Below are positions 1 to 6,451 of a stretch of DNA of 8,201 bases, in pieces; the stretch's first letter is position 1; each line of letters starts with the position of its first letter. The DNA is taken from contig CACXGS010000145.1 in NCBI GenBank assembly GCA_902767195.1, positions 1 to 8,201 on the forward strand. The letters run 5' to 3'. Under the pieces are notes generated by a model. That model was not told where the DNA came from, searched no databases, and saw nothing but the letters and a program-made list of their open reading frames with translations. The DNA comes from an uncultured Lachnospiraceae bacterium (GTDB lineage: Bacteria; Bacillota_A; Clostridia; Lachnospirales; Lachnospiraceae). Made by a program: the position numbers and the translations under genes.

Positions 1-789
1 GGGATAATTTTCGCGTTTGGCAAAGACTTTCATCTGTTTTATAATACTTCTTGTTCCACTTTTTTTCTCCCATATACTCTCATAGGAATGTCCGGATATA
101 TTAATATAATTCCTGGCAAGTCCGGTATTTTTACCGGCATTTCCTTCTCCCAGAGCACGAAGGTCCAGTTCTGTTTTAATCTTCATCCTTTTTCTGATGG
201 TTCTTTTGCCGGATTTTTTAATCTTGTCCAGTTCTCCGCTTCGATAAACCCGTCCCTGTTTGACATGCTTCCCGTTATAAGTCAGATATCCGCCGATGTC
301 CCTGGCGTTTTTGACTCCCTTTACTCTCATGATCCTGGCCATGTTTTTTGTTCGGAATAAACGGGTTTTTGAAACGGTATCTCCCTGTACCACCTTCCAG
401 TAATATCTGGCATTGCAGTGTAGGTTTCGAAGCTTCAGATAGTTTTCCTTTACCCTGTACACTCTTTTATCACCAAAAGTGATACTCCGGCTTAGGAAAA
501 CCTGATAATTCCCCTTCTTTTTACTGCTCTTTTTCCATTTTAAAATAATCGGTTCCGTACCGTATTTTGCTTTCTTCCTGGATATTTTGTAGGCTTTATG
601 TTTCCTGTAATGATTCCACCACCTGCGGATCGTGGAATTACTGTTAGTGACCGTGGCTCCGTTTCTGGGTGATAAAAGATGTACTGCCTTTGCTTTTGTG
701 TTTACAGATCCCGGACCTCCCAAAAGACTCACGCCGGCTAATAATAAAACAAGTAAAAATACTGTATTCTTTTTTGTTCTCTTCATCAT
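1..789 (-). CDS. Secreted tyrosine-phosphatase-family protein with N-terminal FN3-like domain (partial, C-terminus outside window)
   Basis: The frame stays open to the left edge, giving 263 residues. Residues 1-35 form a Sec-type signal peptide: basic start (MMKRTKK), hydrophobic core about 10-24, and an Ala-Lys-Ala site near 33-35. There is no lipobox Cys. Residues about 36-147 look like a beta-sandwich of fibronectin-III type, with a Trp-Lys strand near 85 and a YYWKVV strand at 129-134. From about 153 the protein matches the start of the Y_phosphatase3 family: NARDIGGY (161-168), a GRVYRSGEL strand (179-187) and ELDLR (207-211). The catalytic CX5R loop lies beyond the window, so activity cannot be judged. 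The visible part is extremely Lys/Arg-rich, which suits contact with the anionic cell wall. The start is set by AAAGGAG (803-797) seven bases before tandem ATG codons. Likely role: extracytoplasmic phosphatase acting on protein, lipid or sugar phosphate; the substrate is unknown. Confidence 0.8.
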   Translation of the reverse strand, partial: MMKRTKKNTVFLLVLLLAGVSLLGGPGSVNTKAKAVHLLSPRNGATVTNSNSTIRRWWNHYRKHKAYKISRKKAKYGTEPIILKWKKSSKKKGNYQVFLSRSITFGDKRVYRVKENYLKLRNLHCNARYYWKVVQGDTVSKTRLFRTKNMARIMRVKGVKNARDIGGYLTYNGKHVKQGRVYRSGELDKIKKSGKRTIRKRMKIKTELDLRALGEGNAGKNTGLARNYINISGHSYESIWEKKSGTRSIIKQMKVFAKRENYP

Positions 790-833
790 GTAGCAGCTCC
801 TTTCCGCCAGCTCTCCCGCTGCAATTAGAAATA

Positions 834-863
834 ATTATACATTATTGTATGTATATTAATCAA
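834..863 (-). promoter_or_regulatory. Sigma-A-like promoter for the phosphatase gene
   Basis: On the minus strand a TTGATT -35 box (863-858) and a perfect TATAAT -10 box (839-834) are separated by 18 bases. They lie about 45 bases upstream of the phosphatase start, leaving a short leader that contains its Shine-Dalgarno site. Box matches and position support it; no transcript data are available. Confidence 0.6.
836..855. repeat. Perfect 7-bp inverted repeat, candidate operator
   Basis: TATACAT (836-842) and ATGTATA (849-855) are exact reverse complements separated by six bases. The palindrome fills most of the -35/-10 spacer of the leftward promoter and touches its -10 box, where a dimeric repressor would block polymerase. 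The region is AT-rich, so chance is possible. No cognate regulator can be named. Confidence 0.4.
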
Positions 864-920
864 GAAGATTTACAGGGAGGCCGGCAGCCGTCTGCCAGAG
901 GATTATTTGCCTACAATTTG

Positions 921-949
921 TTGACATTGGTCCTTCTTCAGAGTAGACT
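921..949 (+). promoter_or_regulatory. Sigma-A-like promoter of the five-gene SAH operon
   Basis: A perfect TTGACA -35 box (921-926) is followed after 17 bases by TAGACT (944-949), a 4-of-6 match to TATAAT. Transcription would start near 956, giving a leader of about 34 bases before the ATG at 990. That is too short to hold a SAM or SAH riboswitch. AAGGAG at 978-983 is the ribosome binding site of the first gene. The weaker -10 could mean a need for an activator, possibly the regulator encoded second in the operon; that is inference. Confidence 0.55.
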
Positions 950-989
950 GAATTATACAGGTTAATTATTAAATTAGAAGGAGAACTCT

Positions 990-1484
990 ATGGCACATCC
1001 ATATATTAACCGTGCGTTTTACGACGCCATCATTCAGTTTACTGAGTCGGAAGAAGCTCAGGATTACTTTTACAGAATCATGGATACAGAGATAGAGAGA
1101 AAAGGTAAAAAAGATACCGTAAGGAACCAGATTCTCCGAACTTATTCCATGCTGTTCTGCGATGATATCGGAGCCGTCCCGGGCCAGATTGCCAGCCCGG
1201 AGGATGTAGAGGCTACCGCAGATCGCCTGCACACCGGCAATATGGGATATGATCCCAAACACTGGTATCGGATGCAGCATCATTTCCCGGTCATCGACGA
1301 AGACAATTACGATCGTTTTGCCGCCCTCGTTGTAGCAGACCTGGCTGCCGGCCCTCTCCGTGATGCCGCCATAGAAGGAGGCGATATGCTTCTGGTGGGC
1401 GAACTGAATCCCCTTGATATGACCAAGGATCAAAGAGAGAACCAGCAGGTCCGGATTATTGATATAGGGGGTGGACTTTCATGA
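990..1484 (+). CDS. Unrecognised 164-aa acidic cytoplasmic protein, first gene of SAH operon
   Basis: I do not recognise this family. The protein is soluble, with no signal peptide or membrane segment. The N-terminal half reads as amphipathic helices (FYDAIIQF, then EEAQDYFYRIMDTEIERKGKK). The middle holds a Trp/His patch (KHWYRMQHHF, 85-94 region). An Ala-rich helix (AALVVADLAAGPL) follows, and the tail ends IDIGGGLS. The start is clear: AAGGAG at 978-983, six bases before ATG. Its TGA overlaps the ATG of the next gene (ATGA, 1481-1484), so the two are probably translationally coupled and made in similar amounts, as for partners of one regulatory unit. A role as a partner or modulator of the downstream regulator is a guess from position only. 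It is certainly coding: clean start signal, full-length frame and operon position. Confidence 0.85.
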   Translation: MAHPYINRAFYDAIIQFTESEEAQDYFYRIMDTEIERKGKKDTVRNQILRTYSMLFCDDIGAVPGQIASPEDVEATADRLHTGNMGYDPKHWYRMQHHFPVIDEDNYDRFAALVVADLAAGPLRDAAIEGGDMLLVGELNPLDMTKDQRENQQVRIIDIGGGLS

Positions 1485-2293
1485 CCATACTCACGGTATC
1501 CCAGGATCCGACCATCCTGAAAAAAGTACCGGACATGATCAGTAAATCCGCTTCCGGCTCGGACCTTATTACCTGCAAAGACAGCCTGGAAGCTCTGGCT
1601 GTTGCCAGAAAGCAGGAGATTCATGTCGCTTTTCTGAGTATTGCCATGCCGGAGCTTAACGGCCTCGACCTGGGACAGTATCTGAAAGAACTGAATCCTT
1701 TTGTGAATCTCATTTATATGGATGATAAGAAGGATAAAGGCGCGGATGCTCTGCAGCAACATGCCAGCGGATTCCTTTTGAATCCCATCAAAAAGCAGGA
1801 TGTACAGACCGAGTTGTCGGATTTGCGCTACCCCGAAGAGCGAAAAGATCAGAAGAGGGTCTTTGCCCAGACTTTCGGCAATTTCGACTTCTTTATCGAC
1901 GGGAAGCCCGTGGTATTCAAGTACAACCGTACCAAGGAAATGGTAGCCCTGATGATCAATAACCGGGGCGCCCAGACCAGCAATGGTGAGATTATCGCCA
2001 CCCTTTGGGAAGATGACGGAAATCCGGACAAAAAGGGCTCTTACCTTAGAAATCTGCGTCAGGACCTGCAGAACACTCTGACCCGGCTTAAAGCTACCAA
2101 TATTATTTTGAAGCAGCGGGGAAGCATGGCAATCGATGTTGACCGAATCCAGTGTGATCTTTATGACTGGCTGGAAGATCCCAAGAATTCCCGCTACCGC
2201 TATCTTGGAGAATACATGAATCAGTACAGCTGGGGAGAGTATCTTCATGCTGAGCTTGATGAGATTTACTATTCAATGGAAGACGATTTTTAA
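1481..2293 (+). CDS. Response-regulator-like transcription factor: degenerate receiver plus SARP-type winged helix
   Basis: This 270-aa protein has two domains. Residues 1-115 have the receiver-domain pattern (MTILTVSQDP start; VAFLSIAMPELNGLDL at 49-64; FLLNPI at 98-103), but key residues are changed. Ser53 occupies the phospho-acceptor Asp position, Asn101-Pro102 replaces the conserved Lys-Pro, and only Asp9 remains of the usual N-terminal acidic pair. It is therefore probably not phosphorylated in the standard way. Residues about 128-220 resemble the OmpR/SARP winged helix (FGNFDFFIDGKPV, a TKEMVALMINNRG helix, a WED turn, YLRNLRQDLQ recognition-helix region). The acidic tail with YLGEYMNQYSWGEY resembles the start of a bacterial transcriptional activation domain but is too short to be complete. 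It overlaps the previous gene by four bases, with a G-rich ribosome binding site (1466-1473). No partner kinase is visible. It likely controls its own operon; this is inferred from position. Confidence 0.85.
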   Translation: MTILTVSQDPTILKKVPDMISKSASGSDLITCKDSLEALAVARKQEIHVAFLSIAMPELNGLDLGQYLKELNPFVNLIYMDDKKDKGADALQQHASGFLLNPIKKQDVQTELSDLRYPEERKDQKRVFAQTFGNFDFFIDGKPVVFKYNRTKEMVALMINNRGAQTSNGEIIATLWEDDGNPDKKGSYLRNLRQDLQNTLTRLKATNIILKQRGSMAIDVDRIQCDLYDWLEDPKNSRYRYLGEYMNQYSWGEYLHAELDEIYYSMEDDF

Positions 2294-2296
2294 GGA
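2292..2296 (+). promoter_or_regulatory. Shine-Dalgarno of mtaD overlapping the stop codon of the regulator gene
   Basis: AAGGA at 2292-2296 shares bases with the TAA stop (2291-2293) of the regulator and lies eight bases before the mtaD ATG at 2305. Ribosomes ending the regulator would stop on this site, which favours coupled re-initiation. Confidence 0.6.
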
Positions 2297-2304
2297 AATA
2301 TCAT

Positions 2305-3579
2305 ATGAATTATAAGATTATCAAAGGAAAGCTTCTGATTGATGAAGGCAGTCAGATCTGCATAAAAGAATCAGATCTGTATGTTAGAGAGGGGAAGCTT
2401 TCCTTTCTCCCATTTAAAAAAGAAGAAAAATATGAAGTAATTGACGCCGCTGACCAGCTTGTCATGCCCGGGCTGATCAACATGCACACTCATGCCTATA
2501 TGACACTGATGCGCAATTATGCAGATGATGTGGATTTCTCCAAATGGCTCTTTGAGGGAGTTATGCCGGTAGAAGACCGCATGTCCCGGGAAACAGCCTA
2601 CTGGAGTACTCTGCTCGGTATGATCGAAATGATCCGAACCGGAACAACCTGCTTTGTGGATATGCATATGTATCACAGACAGGCTCCCCTTGCTGCCCGG
2701 GAGGCCGGTATGAGAGCATACATTGGAAGAGGCCTGGTAGGAGAACACCTTTTTGAAGATGGCAACCCCCGTTTTCAGGAGGCTCTGGAAGAAAAAGAAG
2801 AGTTCGAAAGCGATACTTTGAAGTTTCTCCTGGCCCCCCACGCCATCTATACCTGCGCACCCTCCTACCTGGAGGAAGTGACAGCAAAAAGTAGAGAGCT
2901 CAATATGATGAAGGAGATCCACCTCTCCGAGAGCATCACGGAAGTGGAGAACTGCCTGAAGCAGCATGGCAAAACGCCGGTTCAGTTCTTAAATGATATG
3001 GGCTTTCTGGATAAGGATACCATTCTTGCCCACTGTGTTCAGATGCGGGGCGATGACATCTCAATCATTAGGGACAGTGGTGCCACGGTAGTAACCAACC
3101 CGGCCAGCAACGCCAAGCTGGGCAATGGCTTTGCCCCAATCTCCGAGATGCTTGATCAGGGTATCAACCTCTGCATAGGAACCGACGGAACTGCCAGCAA
3201 CAATACCCTGAACATGTTCCGTGAAATGGGTCTCCTGTCCCTGATCCATAAGGGAATCAAACATGATTCCACTGCCCTTCCCGCTGTCAGTGTCCTAAAA
3301 GCGGCAACGGTAAATGCCGCCAAAGCGCTGCGTATGCAGAATCGTCTGGGAATCATTCGTGAAGGAGCCGCTGCTGATCTGATTTTCCTGGATCTTAAAG
3401 CGCCCTCCATGTATCCAGCCAATAATATTATCTCTTCCCTGTGTTATTCTGCCAACGGATCGGAGATCCTCTCCGTGATGATCAACGGAAGAATGGTCAT
3501 GAAGAACAGAGAGATGCTGACAATTGACACAGAAAAAGTATACTATGAAGTACAAAAAGCAGCAGACAAATATTTATGA
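2305..3579 (+). CDS. mtaD: 5-methylthioadenosine / S-adenosylhomocysteine deaminase
   Basis: This 424-aa cytoplasmic metal-dependent amidohydrolase is of the expected family length. It should deaminate SAH to S-inosylhomocysteine and methylthioadenosine to methylthioinosine, releasing ammonia. Small beta-rich segments at both ends (1-55 and about 358-405) flank a TIM barrel. Metal ligands are visible as HTH (H61, H63), H206 in EIHLSES and D294 in IGTDGTASNN. E209 and H243 (LAHC) are the expected catalytic pair; H179 in APHAIYTC is a conserved substrate-side His. The H243-to-D294 spacing (51) equals, as I recall, that of the Thermotoga enzyme TM0936 (H228 and D279), which was shown to deaminate SAH. 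It starts 11 bases after the regulator and is followed by ahcY, so its physiological substrate is probably SAH. Guanine or chlorohydrolase relatives share the fold, but the neighbour argues against them. Confidence 0.92.
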   Translation: MNYKIIKGKLLIDEGSQICIKESDLYVREGKLSFLPFKKEEKYEVIDAADQLVMPGLINMHTHAYMTLMRNYADDVDFSKWLFEGVMPVEDRMSRETAYWSTLLGMIEMIRTGTTCFVDMHMYHRQAPLAAREAGMRAYIGRGLVGEHLFEDGNPRFQEALEEKEEFESDTLKFLLAPHAIYTCAPSYLEEVTAKSRELNMMKEIHLSESITEVENCLKQHGKTPVQFLNDMGFLDKDTILAHCVQMRGDDISIIRDSGATVVTNPASNAKLGNGFAPISEMLDQGINLCIGTDGTASNNTLNMFREMGLLSLIHKGIKHDSTALPAVSVLKAATVNAAKALRMQNRLGIIREGAAADLIFLDLKAPSMYPANNIISSLCYSANGSEILSVMINGRMVMKNREMLTIDTEKVYYEVQKAADKYL

Positions 3580-3620
3580 TACCAGAAAGGCCACTGCAGC
3601 ACTCTGATATCATCAACTAT

Positions 3621-3625
3621 AGGAG
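3621..3625 (+). promoter_or_regulatory. Shine-Dalgarno that decides the ahcY start
   Basis: AGGAG at 3621-3625 lies seven bases before ATG 3633. An in-frame upstream ATG at 3576 overlaps the mtaD stop (ATGA) but would add 19 residues that do not look like the family N-terminus. ATG 3633 is preferred. Confidence 0.7.
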
Positions 3626-3632
3626 ACATACA

Positions 3633-4874
3633 ATGAGTAATATTCGGGATGCTTCTCTGGCTCCTTCCGGTATTAAAAAGATTGAGTGGGTTCGCTCTCA
3701 CATGCCGGCTCTGTCAGAGATTGAAAGACAATTTGAAAAAGAACAGCCTTTTAGGGGGATGCGGATTGCCGTGTCCGTTCATCTGGAGGCTAAGACTGCC
3801 AACCTGGGGCTGGTCCTGAAAAAAGGAGGCGCCGAGGTCTTTCTCACAGGATGCAACCCCTTATCCACCCAGGATGATGTGGCGGCGGCTGTCGCCGGCA
3901 TGGGAGTAGAAACCTTCGGGAAATATAATGTTTCTGCAGAAGAATATGAGGATCTGCTGGCAGAGACCCTGGCCTGTCATCCTCATCTGATCGTGGATGA
4001 CGGAGGTGATCTGATTCACATGCTCAGCGGCCGCTGTAAAGATTACGCTGACCAGCTGATCGGCGGGTGCGAGGAAACTACCACCGGCATCTACCGGCTG
4101 ATGGCCAGAGAAAGGGAAGGCATCCTTCCCTGTGCCATGATGGCGGTAAATGATGCCAAAGCAAAACACTATTATGATAACAAATACGGAACCGGTCAGT
4201 CTGTCTGGACAGCGATCATGGATACAACCAACCTGATCGTTGCCGGAAAGACTGTGGTTGTTGCCGGCTACGGCTGGTGCGGCAAGGGAGTTGCCATGCG
4301 TGCCAAAGGGATGGGCGCCAATGTCATCGTGACGGAGATCGATCCCTTCAAGGCTCTGGATGCCACCATGGACGGTTTCCGTATCATGCCCATGGATGAA
4401 GCCGCTCCCCTGGGCGATATATTTATCACTGTCACGGGATGTAAAGATGTCATCGTAGCAAGACATTTTGAAACTATGAAAGACAATGCCATCCTTTGTA
4501 ACGCCGGACATTTTGACTGTGAAGTGGATGTGGCCGGCCTTCGTGAAATGGCTGTATCCTCCGATATCTGCAGAAAGAACATCATGGGCTATACCTTGAA
4601 GAACGGCAGAACGCTTCACGTTCTTGGAGAAGGAAGGCTGGTGAACCTGGCCTGCGGCATGGGACATCCGGCAGAGATCATGGATATGTCTTTCTCCGTC
4701 CAGGCTCTGAGCCTGAAATGGCTGGCAGAGCACCGAGACGACCTGGAGAAAAAAGTCTATCAGGTACCGGATTCCATCGATGATGAGATCGGACGATATA
4801 AACTGGCCGCCATGAATCTGAAGATTGATGTACTGACCCCCGAGCAGGAAGCCTATCTGGCAGGATGGGAATAA
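3633..4874 (+). CDS. ahcY: Adenosylhomocysteinase-family enzyme, short archaeal/Thermotoga type, likely able to use S-inosylhomocysteine
   Basis: This 413-aa NAD-dependent enzyme splits SAH, or its deaminated form, into homocysteine and a nucleoside. Seen: active-site H50, D123 in VDDGGDL, E148 in GCEETTTG, K178 and D182 in KAKHYYDN, a Rossmann motif GYGWCGKG (212-219), NAGHFD (290-295) and the GHP loop with H345. Two traits set it apart from the human type. The purine-site motif reads His-Leu-Glu-Ala-Lys (H50, E52, K54) instead of His-x-Thr-x-Glu. The protein also stops after YLAGWE, without the Lys...Tyr tail that reaches the neighbour's NAD site. Both fit the archaeal/Thermotoga branch, some of whose members, as I recall, prefer S-inosylhomocysteine; hypoxanthine O6 facing a Lys makes chemical sense. 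The gene follows mtaD by 53 bases, so the two probably act in sequence. The family call is near certain; SIH preference is inference. Acts in the cytoplasm, likely as a tetramer. Confidence 0.93.
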   Translation: MSNIRDASLAPSGIKKIEWVRSHMPALSEIERQFEKEQPFRGMRIAVSVHLEAKTANLGLVLKKGGAEVFLTGCNPLSTQDDVAAAVAGMGVETFGKYNVSAEEYEDLLAETLACHPHLIVDDGGDLIHMLSGRCKDYADQLIGGCEETTTGIYRLMAREREGILPCAMMAVNDAKAKHYYDNKYGTGQSVWTAIMDTTNLIVAGKTVVVAGYGWCGKGVAMRAKGMGANVIVTEIDPFKALDATMDGFRIMPMDEAAPLGDIFITVTGCKDVIVARHFETMKDNAILCNAGHFDCEVDVAGLREMAVSSDICRKNIMGYTLKNGRTLHVLGEGRLVNLACGMGHPAEIMDMSFSVQALSLKWLAEHRDDLEKKVYQVPDSIDDEIGRYKLAAMNLKIDVLTPEQEAYLAGWE

Positions 4875-4891
4875 TAAAAAGGAGTTAGCGA

Positions 4892-6406
4892 ATGAAGCCA
4901 TATACTTCACGGGCTGAGGTAAAGAAAAGCATGTCGATCCAGGTGTTTATCCTGACTGCTGCCATCATCCTTCTGTCATTAACAGGCAGGCTCCTGACAA
5001 ATAGAAAGTTTTCCATGTCAGTCATTCTGGCCTATGAGAATAAGTATCCTATGAAAACAGAGGATATCACCATTCGGTGGAAGAAGGAATCCATTCCCGT
5101 ATCAGATTATTCGGTGAAAAAAGTAACGGAACAATCGATTCTCATAGATATGCTGGATATTACCATGCTCCCGGAGAAGGCGGGATCATATCGGATGGAA
5201 GTATTGGACCGGGGCGGAAATGTCCTGCTGAAGGATACGATCTATGTGGATCGGTTTGGTACTGCATTTTCCAAAATGACCGGAAGTTTTACCGGAGATG
5301 AGTTTGTTATAATGTCGGGAATCCTCTTCTATCTGGGGCTCTCGCTGATCATGCTGCTCATCTTCCGCCGACTGAAAGGTCCTATGGCTTACTCTTACGA
5401 GGCCATCCTGTCATGCGGTGTGTTCCTCTTCTCCCTGTTTGTCCTCGTCATTGAACTTCCGAGCTGTATTTCTCATATGAGATCTCCGGGTCTCTATCCT
5501 ACCTGGCAGCTGCTGGATGACGTTGCCTCCGGGGGAAGCTACTTTACGATATTTACTTCTCCCCTGCTGATTATCTTCAGCATCCTGCTGATCATCAGCA
5601 ACATAGAACTGCTGAGGCACGAACGCCCCAGATTTCAGAATATCCTGGGGCTGCTTCTCGGTCTTATTACAATCGTCGGTGAGATTATCTTCTACCGAAT
5701 GTTTTCTGTTTTGAATCAGTCTCTTTTGCCCTCGCTTCTCCTCAGGAGAGCGATAGAAAATGTCGCAGGCGTAATATTTGCATATCTGGAATGTATTCTT
5801 ATAAGCTCCATTATCAATGGTCTTCGTGCTGCCAGACATGTCCCTGCGACAGACAGAGATTATATCCTTATCCTGGGATGCGGCTTCCGGCAGGACGGGA
5901 CGCTTCCCCCTCTGCTGCAGGGTCGTGTGGATAAGGCTGTGGAATTCTGGCACAGGCAAAAAGAAGAGAACGGAAAAGAAGCGGTCATCATCCCTTCAGG
6001 CGGACAGGGGAAAAATGAGCCCATGGCCGAAGCCAGGGCTATGTACAACTACATGATTAGTACCGGATTCCCGGAGGAAGCCATTATACAGGAAAACCAA
6101 TCCGCCAATACCTATCAGAATATGGCTTTCTCAAAAAAGGTCATCGAAAACAGAGAACCTGCCGGTTCAGACCCTAAAGTAGCGTTTGCCACGACCAACT
6201 ACCACGTATTTCGAAGCGGCGTCTGGGCAGGCCTTGCCGACCTGAAAGCCGAAGGAATCGGGAGCAAGACCAAATGGTGGTACTGGCCCAATGCCTTTAT
6301 CCGGGAATGCGTAGGTTTGCTGAAAAACCGTCTTATCCCGGAGAGTGTCGGGCTTGCCTGCCTGATCGCATTCTTCAGTGTCCTTACCATGCTTGCTTAT
6401 CTATAA
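4892..6406 (+). CDS. Multi-pass membrane protein with extracytoplasmic beta domain and C-terminal YdcF/DUF218 domain
   Basis: This 504-aa protein begins after AAAAGGAG (4877-4884), 17 bases behind ahcY. Likely membrane segments are about 16-33, 139-158, 168-189, 217-237, 249-268, 287-309 and 484-503. Residues about 34-135 form a soluble, probably beta-sandwich domain (YENKYPMKTEDITIRW..., ending KDTIYVD). Residues about 323-470 are the YdcF/DUF218 fold: YILILGCGF, GRVDKAVEF, IIPSGGQG (367-373), EARAMYNYM, NQSANTYQNMAF (402-413) and ATTNYHVFRSG (433-443). The positive-inside pattern (RRLK at 159-162, RHERPR at 242-247, RAARH at 312-316) puts the DUF218 domain in the cytoplasm and the beta domain outside. 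The exact reaction of this family is unsettled. E. coli YdcF was reported to bind S-adenosylmethionine, while relatives such as SanA and ElyC relate to envelope integrity. As last gene of an SAH operon it may couple SAM/SAH level to the envelope; this is speculation. Confidence 0.85.
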   Translation: MKPYTSRAEVKKSMSIQVFILTAAIILLSLTGRLLTNRKFSMSVILAYENKYPMKTEDITIRWKKESIPVSDYSVKKVTEQSILIDMLDITMLPEKAGSYRMEVLDRGGNVLLKDTIYVDRFGTAFSKMTGSFTGDEFVIMSGILFYLGLSLIMLLIFRRLKGPMAYSYEAILSCGVFLFSLFVLVIELPSCISHMRSPGLYPTWQLLDDVASGGSYFTIFTSPLLIIFSILLIISNIELLRHERPRFQNILGLLLGLITIVGEIIFYRMFSVLNQSLLPSLLLRRAIENVAGVIFAYLECILISSIINGLRAARHVPATDRDYILILGCGFRQDGTLPPLLQGRVDKAVEFWHRQKEENGKEAVIIPSGGQGKNEPMAEARAMYNYMISTGFPEEAIIQENQSANTYQNMAFSKKVIENREPAGSDPKVAFATTNYHVFRSGVWAGLADLKAEGIGSKTKWWYWPNAFIRECVGLLKNRLIPESVGLACLIAFFSVLTMLAYL

Positions 6407-6449
6407 GTACCGGGTATCTTCCAGAGGAAGGGTACCCGGTACTTTTTTT
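6406..6449 (+). terminator. Strong intrinsic terminator of the SAH operon
   Basis: A perfect 11-bp stem (6406-6416 with 6433-6443) carries an inner TTCC/GGAA stem around an AGA loop and runs straight into seven T residues (6443-6449). The stem begins at the last base of the TAA stop of the preceding gene. On the minus strand no T-run follows the hairpin, so it serves the plus-strand operon mainly. It also fills almost all of the 45 bases between the two convergent stop codons. Confidence 0.92.
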
Positions 6450-6451
6450 AT

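Noticed and set aside
88..360. Plus-strand open frame of 90 codons near the left edge
   Set aside because: It is antisense to the phosphatase gene, whose DIGGY motif region it covers, and it has no ribosome binding site or recognisable domain.
883..896. GGCAG/CTGCC hairpin in the divergent region, considered as a terminator or riboswitch piece
   Set aside because: Only five base pairs, and no T-run on either strand. It lies upstream of both -35 boxes, so it is not in either leader RNA.
950..989. Possible SAM or SAH riboswitch before the operon
   Set aside because: The leader is only about 34 bases from the predicted start of transcription, and the 53-base gap before ahcY has no pairing pattern of a known riboswitch.
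1430..2248. Long open frame on the minus strand (272 codons) opposite the regulator gene
   Set aside because: It is antisense to a gene with clear receiver and winged-helix motifs. No domain is recognisable in its translation.
3861..4910. Long open frame on the minus strand (349 codons) opposite ahcY
   Set aside because: It lies wholly across the well-supported ahcY gene, its translation is rich in His, Gly and Ser with no family motif, and no convincing ribosome binding site and operon context support it. It is a shadow of ahcY codon use.
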